From: Alphaproteobacteria bacterium
Lineage (GTDB): Bacteria; Pseudomonadota; Alphaproteobacteria; JANQSM01
DNA length: 5,388 bases
Direction of reading: 5' to 3'
Assembly: GCA_028284025.1 (NCBI GenBank)
Contig: JANQSM010000208.1
Coordinates: forward strand, 1 to 5,388
Made by a program: the position numbers and the translations under genes. Below are positions 1-4,804 of this stretch, piece after piece. The notes under the pieces are model-generated. The model worked only from the letters and a program-made list of their open reading frames with translations, made no database searches and was not told the DNA's origin. Position 1 is the stretch's first letter; each line of letters begins with the position of its first letter.

Positions 1-185
1 TGGAAAATATATTTGGTTTGACGAATATCCAGGTTGCCTCTAGCGGTCATTCAGAAAGTGGCAAAAAAATTGCGCTGGAAAGCACGTTGAGCAATATCGA
101 ACATTCTCCGACAGCACATATCCAAGAGAGCCTTCACAAGAAGGAAACCGCTGATATTTCTTCTTCTGATTTGATAGAAGCTTAA
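1..185 (+). CDS. C-terminal fragment of an unrecognised protein (5' end outside window)
   Basis: Reading from base 3, one plus-strand frame stays open for 60 codons to a TAA at 183-185, while the other two plus frames meet stops within the first 45 bases. The peptide begins ENIFGLTNIQVASSGH and ends ISSSDLIEA. It is polar and rich in Ser, Glu, His and Lys, with no hydrophobic segment, and it looks like a disordered tail. I do not recognise a family and assign no function. The gene runs convergently into mazG with 4 bp between the stop codons and no obvious terminator hairpin. It could be a chance open frame, but its length, stop position and lack of overlap with mazG favour a real gene end. 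Confidence 0.55.
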   Translation, partial: ENIFGLTNIQVASSGHSESGKKIALESTLSNIEHSPTAHIQESLHKKETADISSSDLIEA

Positions 186-189
186 TTTA

Positions 190-1002
190 CTAGGCGTGTT
201 TTTTGGCTGTCTGCCAAAGGTCCATCATTTCATCTGTATTTAGACTGCTGAATTCTTTATTTTGAGCATCACACAGTTTTTCCATTGCTTTAAAGCGCTG
301 TAAAAATTTTGTATTGGTTTTTGTCAAAGCGGTTTCTGCATCCAGATCCAAGGCCTTGCCTAAATTCACCAGAACAAAAAGCAAATCTCCGTATTCTTCT
401 TCCAGGGCAATGCTGTTTTTAGGTTTTTTTACCTCATCCAAAAATTCTTCAAGCTCTTCCTGGATTTTTGCGATCAATCTTTCCGTTGAATCCCATTCAA
501 AACCGCGCTTGGAAGCTTTTTTCTGGATTTCCTTGGCTCTGAGTAGTGCAGGAAGGTTTTTGGGTATATCTGACCCAAATTCCGGGCTTTGGGCCTCAGG
601 AGGCGATTTTTCAGCCTGTTTTTGCCTGTCCCAGATTCCCTGGACGTCTTCAGGTTTGATTTGAACGCCCTGTTCATCACCAAATACATGAGGATGGCGA
701 TAAATTAGCTTTTCTGTAAGGCGTTGTGCGATCTCTTTAAAGTCAAATATTCCATTTTCCTTTGCAATTTGGGCGTGGAAAATGACCTGGAGCAACAAAT
801 CTCCTAATTCTTGCAGTAAATCTTCTTCAGTTCCATTTGTTATGGCTTCCACCACCTCATAAGCTTCTTCAATAACATATGGGGCGAGGGTAGTATGATC
901 CTGGTTGACATCCCAGGGACATCCTGTCTCCGGATCTCTGAGCCGGCTCATTACCTCTAACAAATCTTCCAGTGCTTCGGGAGGTGATTTATGCTCTGAC
1001 AT
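190..1002 (-). CDS. mazG: MazG nucleoside triphosphate pyrophosphohydrolase
   Basis: MazG hydrolyses (d)NTPs to the monophosphate and pyrophosphate in the cytosol. It is a house-cleaning enzyme and, in E. coli, is linked to (p)ppGpp levels and the starvation response. The 270 residues match the usual length of about 263 and contain two all-alpha MazG domains. The first has RLRDPETGCPWD (20-31), EEAYE (45-49) and ELGDLL (65-70), whose Glu and Asp residues form the Mg2+-binding EExxE...ExxD motif, followed by RHPHVFGD (102-109). The linker (about 125-145) is polar. The second domain has EELEE (182-186) and EEEYGDLLF (201-209). Both metal motifs are intact. The ATG at 1002 leaves about ten residues before the conserved core and has no strong Shine-Dalgarno. 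The gene stands alone, divergent from the pirin gene and convergent with the fragment at the left edge. Confidence 0.97.
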   Translation of the reverse strand: MSEHKSPPEALEDLLEVMSRLRDPETGCPWDVNQDHTTLAPYVIEEAYEVVEAITNGTEEDLLQELGDLLLQVIFHAQIAKENGIFDFKEIAQRLTEKLIYRHPHVFGDEQGVQIKPEDVQGIWDRQKQAEKSPPEAQSPEFGSDIPKNLPALLRAKEIQKKASKRGFEWDSTERLIAKIQEELEEFLDEVKKPKNSIALEEEYGDLLFVLVNLGKALDLDAETALTKTNTKFLQRFKAMEKLCDAQNKEFSSLNTDEMMDLWQTAKKHA

Positions 1003-1016
1003 AACTTTATAAACTT

Positions 1017-1022
1017 ATTATA
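1017..1022 (-). promoter_or_regulatory. Possible -10 box for mazG
   Basis: On the minus strand these bases read TATAAT, a perfect sigma-70 -10 hexamer, 15 bp upstream of the mazG ATG. No good TTGACA-like -35 lies 16-18 bp further upstream; the bases there read roughly AAAAGC. The expected start site would leave only a very short leader, in keeping with the weak ribosome binding site. In AT-rich DNA such a hexamer can arise by chance. Confidence 0.25.
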
Positions 1023-1088
1023 TGTTTCTGATTAAAAATGCTTTTCTGTATGGAAGGGGGGTGTCGCGTAATTTGGCTTTATACATAG

Positions 1089-1118
1089 TTGCCCCATAAT
1101 ATTTTGTCGCATAATATA
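1089..1118 (+). repeat. 15-bp imperfect tandem repeat, two units
   Basis: TTGCCCCATAATATT (1089-1103) is followed directly by TTGTCGCATAATATA (1104-1118). The units match at 12 of 15 positions. Each contains one member of the 11-mer family, so this is a local duplication within that array. Confidence 0.6.
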
Positions 1119-1148
1119 TATTGTGTTAAATATATAAGTTACTTTTGG

Positions 1149-1195
1149 ATACTTTAAACCAGAGTGCCCCAGAATGCCCCAGAATGCTAAAGTAT
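1149..1195. repeat. Inverted repeat ATACTTTA / TAAAGTAT enclosing the tandem repeat
   Basis: ATACTTTA at 1149-1156 is the exact reverse complement of TAAAGTAT at 1188-1195, giving an 8-bp stem around a 31-base loop that holds the TGCCCC repeats. An overlapping alternative pairs AAACC (1156-1160) with GGTTT (1196-1200), so two stems compete for the same bases. The loop is long and the stem AT-rich, so a pair of binding sites is as likely as an RNA hairpin. Confidence 0.45.
1161..1187 (+). repeat. 10-bp tandem repeat AGARTGCCCC, 2.7 units
   Basis: The units are AGAGTGCCCC (1161-1170), AGAATGCCCC (1171-1180) and a partial AGAATGC (1181-1187). A period of 10 bp places each unit on the same face of the helix. 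The tract lies within the loop between the inverted repeats at 1149-1156 and 1188-1195. Confidence 0.75.
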
Positions 1196-1363
1196 GGTTT
1201 TTTCTCTAAACTTTTTTGGATTTTGCTGGATTCCCCCTTTACACCATAATTATAATTTAATTACTCAAACAACCCAACCGGGACACTACCCACGTTTATA
1301 AGGCACTATTAGTCAATCTGGAAGTAAAAAGTGGCACTACAAACAACATATTTCAAAAAGTCC

Positions 1364-1375
1364 ACAATATATTGT
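1364..1375. promoter_or_regulatory. Perfect 12-bp palindrome, possible operator
   Basis: ACAATATATTGT is exactly self-complementary and sits 77 bp upstream of the pirin ATG. After one mismatched pair on each side, two more outer bases pair (TC at 1361-1362 with GA at 1377-1378). Dyads of this form are typical of sites for dimeric repressors. The core is AT-rich, so chance is possible. The half-site ATATATTGT recurs at 1116-1124. Confidence 0.4.
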
Positions 1376-1402
1376 AGATTGTTATTGCGTAGTACACAAA
1401 AG

Positions 1403-1424
1403 CCCTTCAAAGTATGGTTAAGGG
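1403..1424. repeat. Short inverted repeat CCCTT / AAGGG just upstream of the pirin gene
   Basis: CCCTT (1403-1407) pairs with AAGGG (1420-1424) across a 12-base loop. The loop contains AAAGTATGGTT (1409-1419), which exactly repeats the 11-mer at 1189-1199, 220 bp away. The element ends 16 bp before the ribosome binding site, so it lies in the leader or overlaps the promoter. Confidence 0.4.
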
Positions 1425-1439
1425 ATAATAACTCTGATT

Positions 1440-1445
1440 GAGGAG
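1440..1445 (+). promoter_or_regulatory. Ribosome binding site that sets the pirin start
   Basis: GAGGAG lies 7 bp before the ATG at 1453. This favours that ATG over the in-frame TTG at 1438, which would add five residues and itself overlaps the Shine-Dalgarno sequence. Confidence 0.85.
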
Positions 1446-1452
1446 TCATACC

Positions 1453-2154
1453 ATGATCATAAAAAGAAATGCAGAAGACCGCGGCCATTACCAAAATGAT
1501 TGGTTAAATAGCCATCACAGTTTTTCCTTTGGTAACTATCAGGATAGTGAGTGGGATAGTTATCGTGCCTTACAGGTGATTAATGAGGATTACATCGCCC
1601 CGGCTTCGGGTTTTGATACACATCCCCATAAAGATATGGAAATCTTTACTTATGTTGTGTCAGGAACCATCAGCCATGAGGATTCTACAGGTGGCAAAGG
1701 TCAGATCAAAGCTGGTGAAATTCAGCTTATGACGGCAGGGAAAGGAATCAAGCATTCTGAAAAGAATGAGGACCCGGAAGTCCCTGTGCACCTCTTACAA
1801 ATCTGGATTAAACCAGAAAAGACAGATTTGGAGCCAACCTACTCTCAACAAGAGATCAGTGTGGCAGATAAAAAGAATACATTAAAGCTTCTCGCCTCCC
1901 CGGACGGCGGCCACGGATCATTACAGATTAACCAGGACTTTAATATTTATGCCAGCCTGATTGATGCAGGTCAGGCTATTAAAGTTGGTATGGAATCTGG
2001 CCGCCATGTCTGGGTGCAGGTTGTTTCCGGCAGTTGCCAGATTAATGGGGAGGATGCTGAAAAAGGCGACGGCGTTATTGTTAGTGAAGAGACAGTTTTG
2101 GATATCCAATGCCCAGATTATGGCGCTGAGCTTCTCCTTTTTGATATGGCATAA
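1453..2154 (+). CDS. Pirin family protein (YhhW-like bicupin)
   Basis: Pirins are cytosolic bicupin metalloproteins. Some, including E. coli YhhW, have quercetin 2,3-dioxygenase activity in vitro, and others act as cofactors or redox sensors; the natural substrate here is unknown. The 233 residues have the usual family length. The N-terminal half carries RGHYQNDWLNSHHSFSFG (10-27) and the metal site H57 and H59 (in HPHKDMEIF), then H101 and E103 (in GIKHSEKN), the same four ligands and spacing as in YhhW and human pirin. The C-terminal half is a second, metal-free cupin. The start at 1453 is chosen because of a strong GAGGAG 7 bp upstream. The gene is single, preceded by the repeat-rich spacer, and its stop lies 3 bp from the end of the convergent unknown gene. 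Confidence 0.95.
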   Translation: MIIKRNAEDRGHYQNDWLNSHHSFSFGNYQDSEWDSYRALQVINEDYIAPASGFDTHPHKDMEIFTYVVSGTISHEDSTGGKGQIKAGEIQLMTAGKGIKHSEKNEDPEVPVHLLQIWIKPEKTDLEPTYSQQEISVADKKNTLKLLASPDGGHGSLQINQDFNIYASLIDAGQAIKVGMESGRHVWVQVVSGSCQINGEDAEKGDGVIVSEETVLDIQCPDYGAELLLFDMA

Positions 2155-2157
2155 ACT

Positions 2158-2955
2158 CTAATGCCCTTTCGTTTGCCCTTCAATTGCCCTAAGCGTTGCA
2201 GCTGTTTCCGCTGCCGCTGCTAGCTGCTCTGCTAGTCCATCTCTGTTTCCTTCCGCAGCTTTTACCATTTCAATGCCGCGTTTAATTAGTCCTGGAATTT
2301 CTTCATCAAGAATATGACCTAGAGGGGTATAGCCGGGAATAACCAACCGATTTATAGCCATTTCTGCGACAAAATCTTCTGACATTCTTTCCATATCTCC
2401 AACAGGTAAAACCATGTATATCAGCATTGTCTGTAAAAAACCCATCGAATCTCTAAATTTCACTAATACAGATTCTAAATCTTTCTTTTCTTTGCGTTGA
2501 TTTTCAGACAAGCCTTGACCCGAATTGGGATCATCTTGTTGTATGTCAAGGTCAGCAAGTTGTTTTCGTATTGCAAGATAAGCTTTATGGTTTTCCTGGA
2601 AAAATCGTAAAAATCTGATTAGTCTTATGTTCTCAGTGACGGCAAATATATCATCTTTTTCAATGCAAAATGCATAGATATGTTCTTCAAGAATTTTTTC
2701 TTCATCAAAGGGTATGTATGCCACAATTGGGGCTACCTCAGCAGAGTCTTCAGTTAATGAAACAAGTGCATTTACAAGATCATTAAGCTGCTTTTCAGAT
2801 GGTTCCCCATGCCTGTTTTCTGCTCCTCGTGAATCAATTTCAAGACCATATACCAATTGATCTGAAGGGAGGTGAGAATGAATCTGATTTAAAGGAACGG
2901 GATGGAGAGCGCCCTCTTTCTTCTCACAAATAATTCTTACACAACTTTCTGCCAT
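2158..2955 (-). CDS. Hypothetical protein, 265 aa, no recognised family
   Basis: I do not recognise this protein. It has no signal peptide, no clear membrane segment and no familiar catalytic motif. It starts MAESCVRIICEKKEGALHP. The middle (about 105-155) is strongly charged and probably helical, with a Gln-Asp-Asn-Ser-Gly loop near 129-137 that separates two helices in the manner of a hairpin. A more hydrophobic stretch around 162-175 (GFLQTMLIYMVLPVG) is short and likely buried. The C-terminus is alanine-rich and helical (about 241-256). The start at 2955 is chosen because AGGAG lies 7 bp upstream. The frame extends nine codons to an ATG at 2982, but that ATG falls inside a REP-like palindrome. 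The gene follows the MBL pair on the same strand after 97 bp and converges on the pirin gene. Confidence 0.8.
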   Translation of the reverse strand: MAESCVRIICEKKEGALHPVPLNQIHSHLPSDQLVYGLEIDSRGAENRHGEPSEKQLNDLVNALVSLTEDSAEVAPIVAYIPFDEEKILEEHIYAFCIEKDDIFAVTENIRLIRFLRFFQENHKAYLAIRKQLADLDIQQDDPNSGQGLSENQRKEKKDLESVLVKFRDSMGFLQTMLIYMVLPVGDMERMSEDFVAEMAINRLVIPGYTPLGHILDEEIPGLIKRGIEMVKAAEGNRDGLAEQLAAAAETAATLRAIEGQTKGH

Positions 2956-2962
2956 TTTTATT

Positions 2963-2967
2963 CTCCT
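2963..2967 (-). promoter_or_regulatory. Ribosome binding site that sets the start of the 265-aa gene
   Basis: On the minus strand these bases read AGGAG, 7 nt before the ATG at 2955. This is a near-ideal site. The upstream alternative ATG at 2982 has only an AGG placed too close, and an AGGA that belongs to the palindrome. Confidence 0.75.
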
Positions 2968-2974
2968 GCTAGAC

Positions 2975-3016
2975 GCTTTCATTCCTCATCCTGAGCTTGT
3001 CGAAGGATGAGAAAGC
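2975..3016. repeat. REP-like palindrome with CTGAGCTTGTCGAAGG core
   Basis: CTCATCCT (2985-2992) pairs perfectly with AGGATGAG (3004-3011) around the 11-base loop GAGCTTGTCGA. After a 5-base bulge (2980-2984), GCTTT (2975-2979) pairs with AAAGC (3012-3016). From memory, CCTGAGCTTGTCGAAGG and its complement recur as an intergenic palindrome in many bacterial genomes. Here it lies in the spacer between MBL copy 2 and the 265-aa gene, where it could act as a transcript-stabilising or attenuating hairpin. There is no T-run, so it is not a classical terminator. Confidence 0.75.
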
Positions 3017-3023
3017 ACTCTAT

Positions 3024-3040
3024 ATATCTTTTCAAGATAT
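3024..3040 (-). repeat. Hairpin just downstream of MBL copy 2
   Basis: ATATCTT (3024-3030) and AAGATAT (3034-3040) form a perfect 7-bp stem with a 3-base loop, starting 12 bp past the stop codon of MBL copy 2. It is AT-rich and not followed by a T-run on the minus strand, so it is at best a weak or factor-dependent terminator or an mRNA 3'-end stabiliser. Confidence 0.4.
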
Positions 3041-3052
3041 GGCAAGGAAATA

Positions 3053-3847
3053 TTAGGTAATAATCTCCAGGCCATCATAGCATGCATATATATTGGGTTT
3101 CAGATGGTTGGAAAGCTCTTTATAATCCATGTCCAAGCCCAGATTAGTTAAAAAGGCTTGTTTGGGCTGTATTTCTTCAATCCACTGCATGGTTTTATCA
3201 AAATGGGCATGGGTTTTATGCTCTCTATATTGAAAACAATCAATAATAAGAGTATGAACACCCGATAAAGCTGCTTTGGTACTACCCGCCATGTCAAAGA
3301 TATCAGGAAAATACGCGATATCCCCTATTTTATAGCCCAATGCCTGAATCACAACGTGATCAACGGTAAAGGCTTCTATACCAATTCCGGCTGCCTGGAA
3401 TGTGCCGTCTCTAATGATATTCGGGTTTAAAAGTCTGGGATAAAGATTCTGTGCATTTGGTTCGTTAAATAAATAAGAAAAAGCAGTCTGTAAATGCTGG
3501 ATAGTTTCCTGGTTGCTGTAAATTTCCAGTACCTTTTTCCGGCGCAGACAAATGCTTCTCAGATCATCAATACCGTTGATGTGGTCTGCATGGGCATGGG
3601 TATAAAGCACGGCATCTAAATCGGTAATGCTATTATCAATAAGCTGCCAGCGCAGATCTGCACCTGTATCAATTAACAGGCGTTTGCCTTGTTCCTCTAT
3701 ATATAAAGAACAGCGGCGGCGGCTATTTTTAGGATTGGATGGATCGCATTTTCCCCAAACGCCCTGCTCCTTTTCTCCACCACCAGGTTGAGGAACACCT
3801 CCGGAAGGACCACAGCCAAGAATAATTGCCTTTGTCATGGGGGCCAT
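3053..3847 (-). CDS. MBL-fold metallo-hydrolase, PhnP-like (copy 2)
   Basis: This is a cytosolic metallo-beta-lactamase-fold hydrolase of the PhnP/RNase Z-like branch. PhnP itself is a cyclic phosphodiesterase, but the substrate of this branch is not established and there is no phn cluster here. The 264 residues show GCGPSGGVP (11-19), GKCDPSNPKN (32-41), RRRCS (43-47), the metal motif HAHADH (84-89), H164, D182, THAH (211-214) and a C-terminal YDGLEI. C34 and C46 resemble the structural-zinc cysteines of PhnP. The final histidine ligand expected in LTH is N235 here (LTNLG). The ATG at 3847 is used; an ATG three codons later (3838) is equally plausible and neither has a clear Shine-Dalgarno. 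It lies 23 bp after MBL copy 1 and is probably co-transcribed with it. Confidence 0.92.
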   Translation of the reverse strand: MAPMTKAIILGCGPSGGVPQPGGGEKEQGVWGKCDPSNPKNSRRRCSLYIEEQGKRLLIDTGADLRWQLIDNSITDLDAVLYTHAHADHINGIDDLRSICLRRKKVLEIYSNQETIQHLQTAFSYLFNEPNAQNLYPRLLNPNIIRDGTFQAAGIGIEAFTVDHVVIQALGYKIGDIAYFPDIFDMAGSTKAALSGVHTLIIDCFQYREHKTHAHFDKTMQWIEEIQPKQAFLTNLGLDMDYKELSNHLKPNIYACYDGLEIIT

Positions 3848-3870
3848 AATAAGACAGTTGTCAGTTATGT

Positions 3871-4764
3871 CTAGCGGCTAATTGAATTTCTACGGGCCAA
3901 GGCTAAAGTGCGTAAATCTCCGGTATAGGGGTCATGAGAAAGATTAAACACAGGCTTTTCTTCACCAAATTGAATTTGCAAGCCATCATAGGCAGGAAGA
4001 ATTGGGATATTTCTGGAATGATCCTGTAGATATGCCATGGCATCACTATAGTCTACCTTTTGAGAAAGGTGGGTCAGGAAGGCCATTTGAGGATTTAATC
4101 TTTGGATAATTTTAACAACATCTGGGATGGACATATGCCCGTGGGCAGTCTCAAATCCATTGCCATCTATAATCACGGTGTGTGCTCCTTGCAAAGCTAC
4201 CACGTCCTCATCTGTTAATTCGGAAACATCACTGATATATAAAAGCTTATCTCCAAAGCGGTATGCTAGACTGAATTCAGCTCCATGTTTCACTCGCCGT
4301 GCTTTAATCTGAATGGGTGCTTTTATGGCGTCCAAACTAGGCATTGAAGCAAGAGCACCATAATATTCTGAAATGGAGAATGGTAAATCCGGGCACTCTT
4401 CTTTAGTAAACAGAAAGGGAAATTTAGCCTTAATCCTAAGGTCGAAGAACTGGTCATAATAGATTGGAATGGGGTTTTCACCATTGAAATGATCAAAAAC
4501 GGCATGTAAAAAACGCAGACCATCAGAATGATCCCCGTGATCATGTGTTAAAAGAGCCAGATCAATGCCCTCTTGCAGATTGCACCTTTCCATTTGAAAA
4601 GCAACCTCTGGCCCGCAATCAATCAGGATTTTAAAGCCATCAATATCCAGAAAAAAAGCTGGGCTCGTTCGCCGATTAAGAGGATTGGTAATATCAAGAT
4701 CTCCATTTATAAGGCCGTTTGGCCCACGAGATCCCCCTGTTCCCAAGAATGTACCTGTAATCAC
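3871..4764 (-). CDS. MBL-fold metallo-hydrolase, PhnP-like (copy 1)
   Basis: This is a second MBL-fold hydrolase of the same branch, 297 residues, predicted cytosolic; its substrate is unknown. It has GTGGSRGPNG (8-17), the metal motif HDHGDH (74-79), H160, D179 (YISDVS), AHGHMS (207-212), H232 (LTHLSQ) and AYDGLQI near the end, so all expected active-site ligands are present. A further 33 or so residues follow the usual family C-terminus. The N-terminal block DITNPLNRRTS parallels CDPSNPKNSRRRCS of the next gene but lacks both cysteines, so a PhnP-type structural zinc is unlikely. The start is a GTG at 4764, with AAGGCGGG 11 bp upstream; no in-frame ATG is close. It begins 40 bp after the TatD-family gene. 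The shared layout with the neighbour points to an old tandem duplication. Confidence 0.92.
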   Translation of the reverse strand: MITGTFLGTGGSRGPNGLINGDLDITNPLNRRTSPAFFLDIDGFKILIDCGPEVAFQMERCNLQEGIDLALLTHDHGDHSDGLRFLHAVFDHFNGENPIPIYYDQFFDLRIKAKFPFLFTKEECPDLPFSISEYYGALASMPSLDAIKAPIQIKARRVKHGAEFSLAYRFGDKLLYISDVSELTDEDVVALQGAHTVIIDGNGFETAHGHMSIPDVVKIIQRLNPQMAFLTHLSQKVDYSDAMAYLQDHSRNIPILPAYDGLQIQFGEEKPVFNLSHDPYTGDLRTLALARRNSISR

Positions 4765-4775
4765 TAAATGTATTT

Positions 4776-4783
4776 CCCGCCTT
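4776..4783 (-). promoter_or_regulatory. Ribosome binding site for the GTG start of MBL copy 1
   Basis: On the minus strand these bases read AAGGCGGG, a Shine-Dalgarno-like run with one mismatch, 11 bp before the GTG at 4764. The spacing is slightly long. The protein's first beta strand (TGTFLGTGG) begins at residue 3, which supports starting here. Confidence 0.5.
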
Positions 4784-4804
4784 AAATTAAAAGAAATTTT
4801 AGCG

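Larger units (their letters stand above)
1062..1195 (+). repeat. Family of 11-bp direct repeats, consensus about TGCCCCAKAAT
   Basis: Same-strand copies read TGTCGCGTAAT (1062), TGCCCCATAAT (1090), TGTCGCATAAT (1105), TGCCCCAGAAT (1165), TGCCCCAGAAT (1175, sharing one base with the previous copy) and a degenerate TGCTAAAGTAT (1185). A further weak copy, TACACCATAAT, lies at 1240-1250, outside the range given. Start-to-start steps are 28, 15, 60, 10 and 10 bp. Iterated same-strand sites between divergent promoters suggest a protein-binding array, but the function is an inference and no regulator is encoded in the window. Confidence 0.5.
1003..1452. other. Repeat-rich intergenic region between mazG and the pirin gene
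   Basis: These 450 bp separate two divergent genes and hold no convincing coding region. The only open frames I followed are short (25 codons from 1022 and 21 codons from 1184) and lack ribosome binding sites. No tRNA or recognised riboswitch is visible. Instead the region has several kinds of short repeats, listed separately: a scattered 11-mer family at 1062-1250, tandem repeats, an inverted repeat, a 12-bp palindrome and a hairpin near the pirin start. It presumably carries both promoters and their control sites. I could not pick a convincing sigma-70 promoter for the pirin gene; TATAAT at 1251-1256 and GATAAT at 1424-1429 are -10-like but lack good -35 partners. Confidence 0.8.

Noticed and set aside
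1022..1099. 25-codon plus-strand frame (MFLIKNAFLYG...) in the spacer
   Set aside because: It has no Shine-Dalgarno sequence, is very short, and its start overlaps the candidate mazG -10 box on the other strand.
1062..1195. CRISPR-like array or replication iterons
   Set aside because: The units are only 10-15 bp, spacers are irregular or absent, and no cas, rep or dnaA-like gene is present. A regulatory array is a simpler reading.
1184..1249. 21-codon plus-strand frame starting within the tandem repeat (MLKYGFFSKLF...)
   Set aside because: It has no ribosome binding site, starts inside the TGCCCC repeat and is short enough to occur by chance.
1438..1452. TTG start for the pirin gene, adding MRSHT
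   Set aside because: The TTG overlaps the GAGGAG Shine-Dalgarno that is ideally placed for the ATG at 1453, and starting at 1453 puts the metal ligands at the same numbers as in YhhW.
1309..1494. Minus-strand open frame of 61 codons overlapping the pirin start
   Set aside because: It is antisense to the 5' end of the pirin gene and covers its ribosome binding site and repeats. The composition is unconvincing and it has no homology I recognise.
2986..3040. Rho-independent terminator after MBL copy 2
   Set aside because: Both hairpins in the spacer lack a downstream T-run on the minus strand, so I list them as structural repeats.
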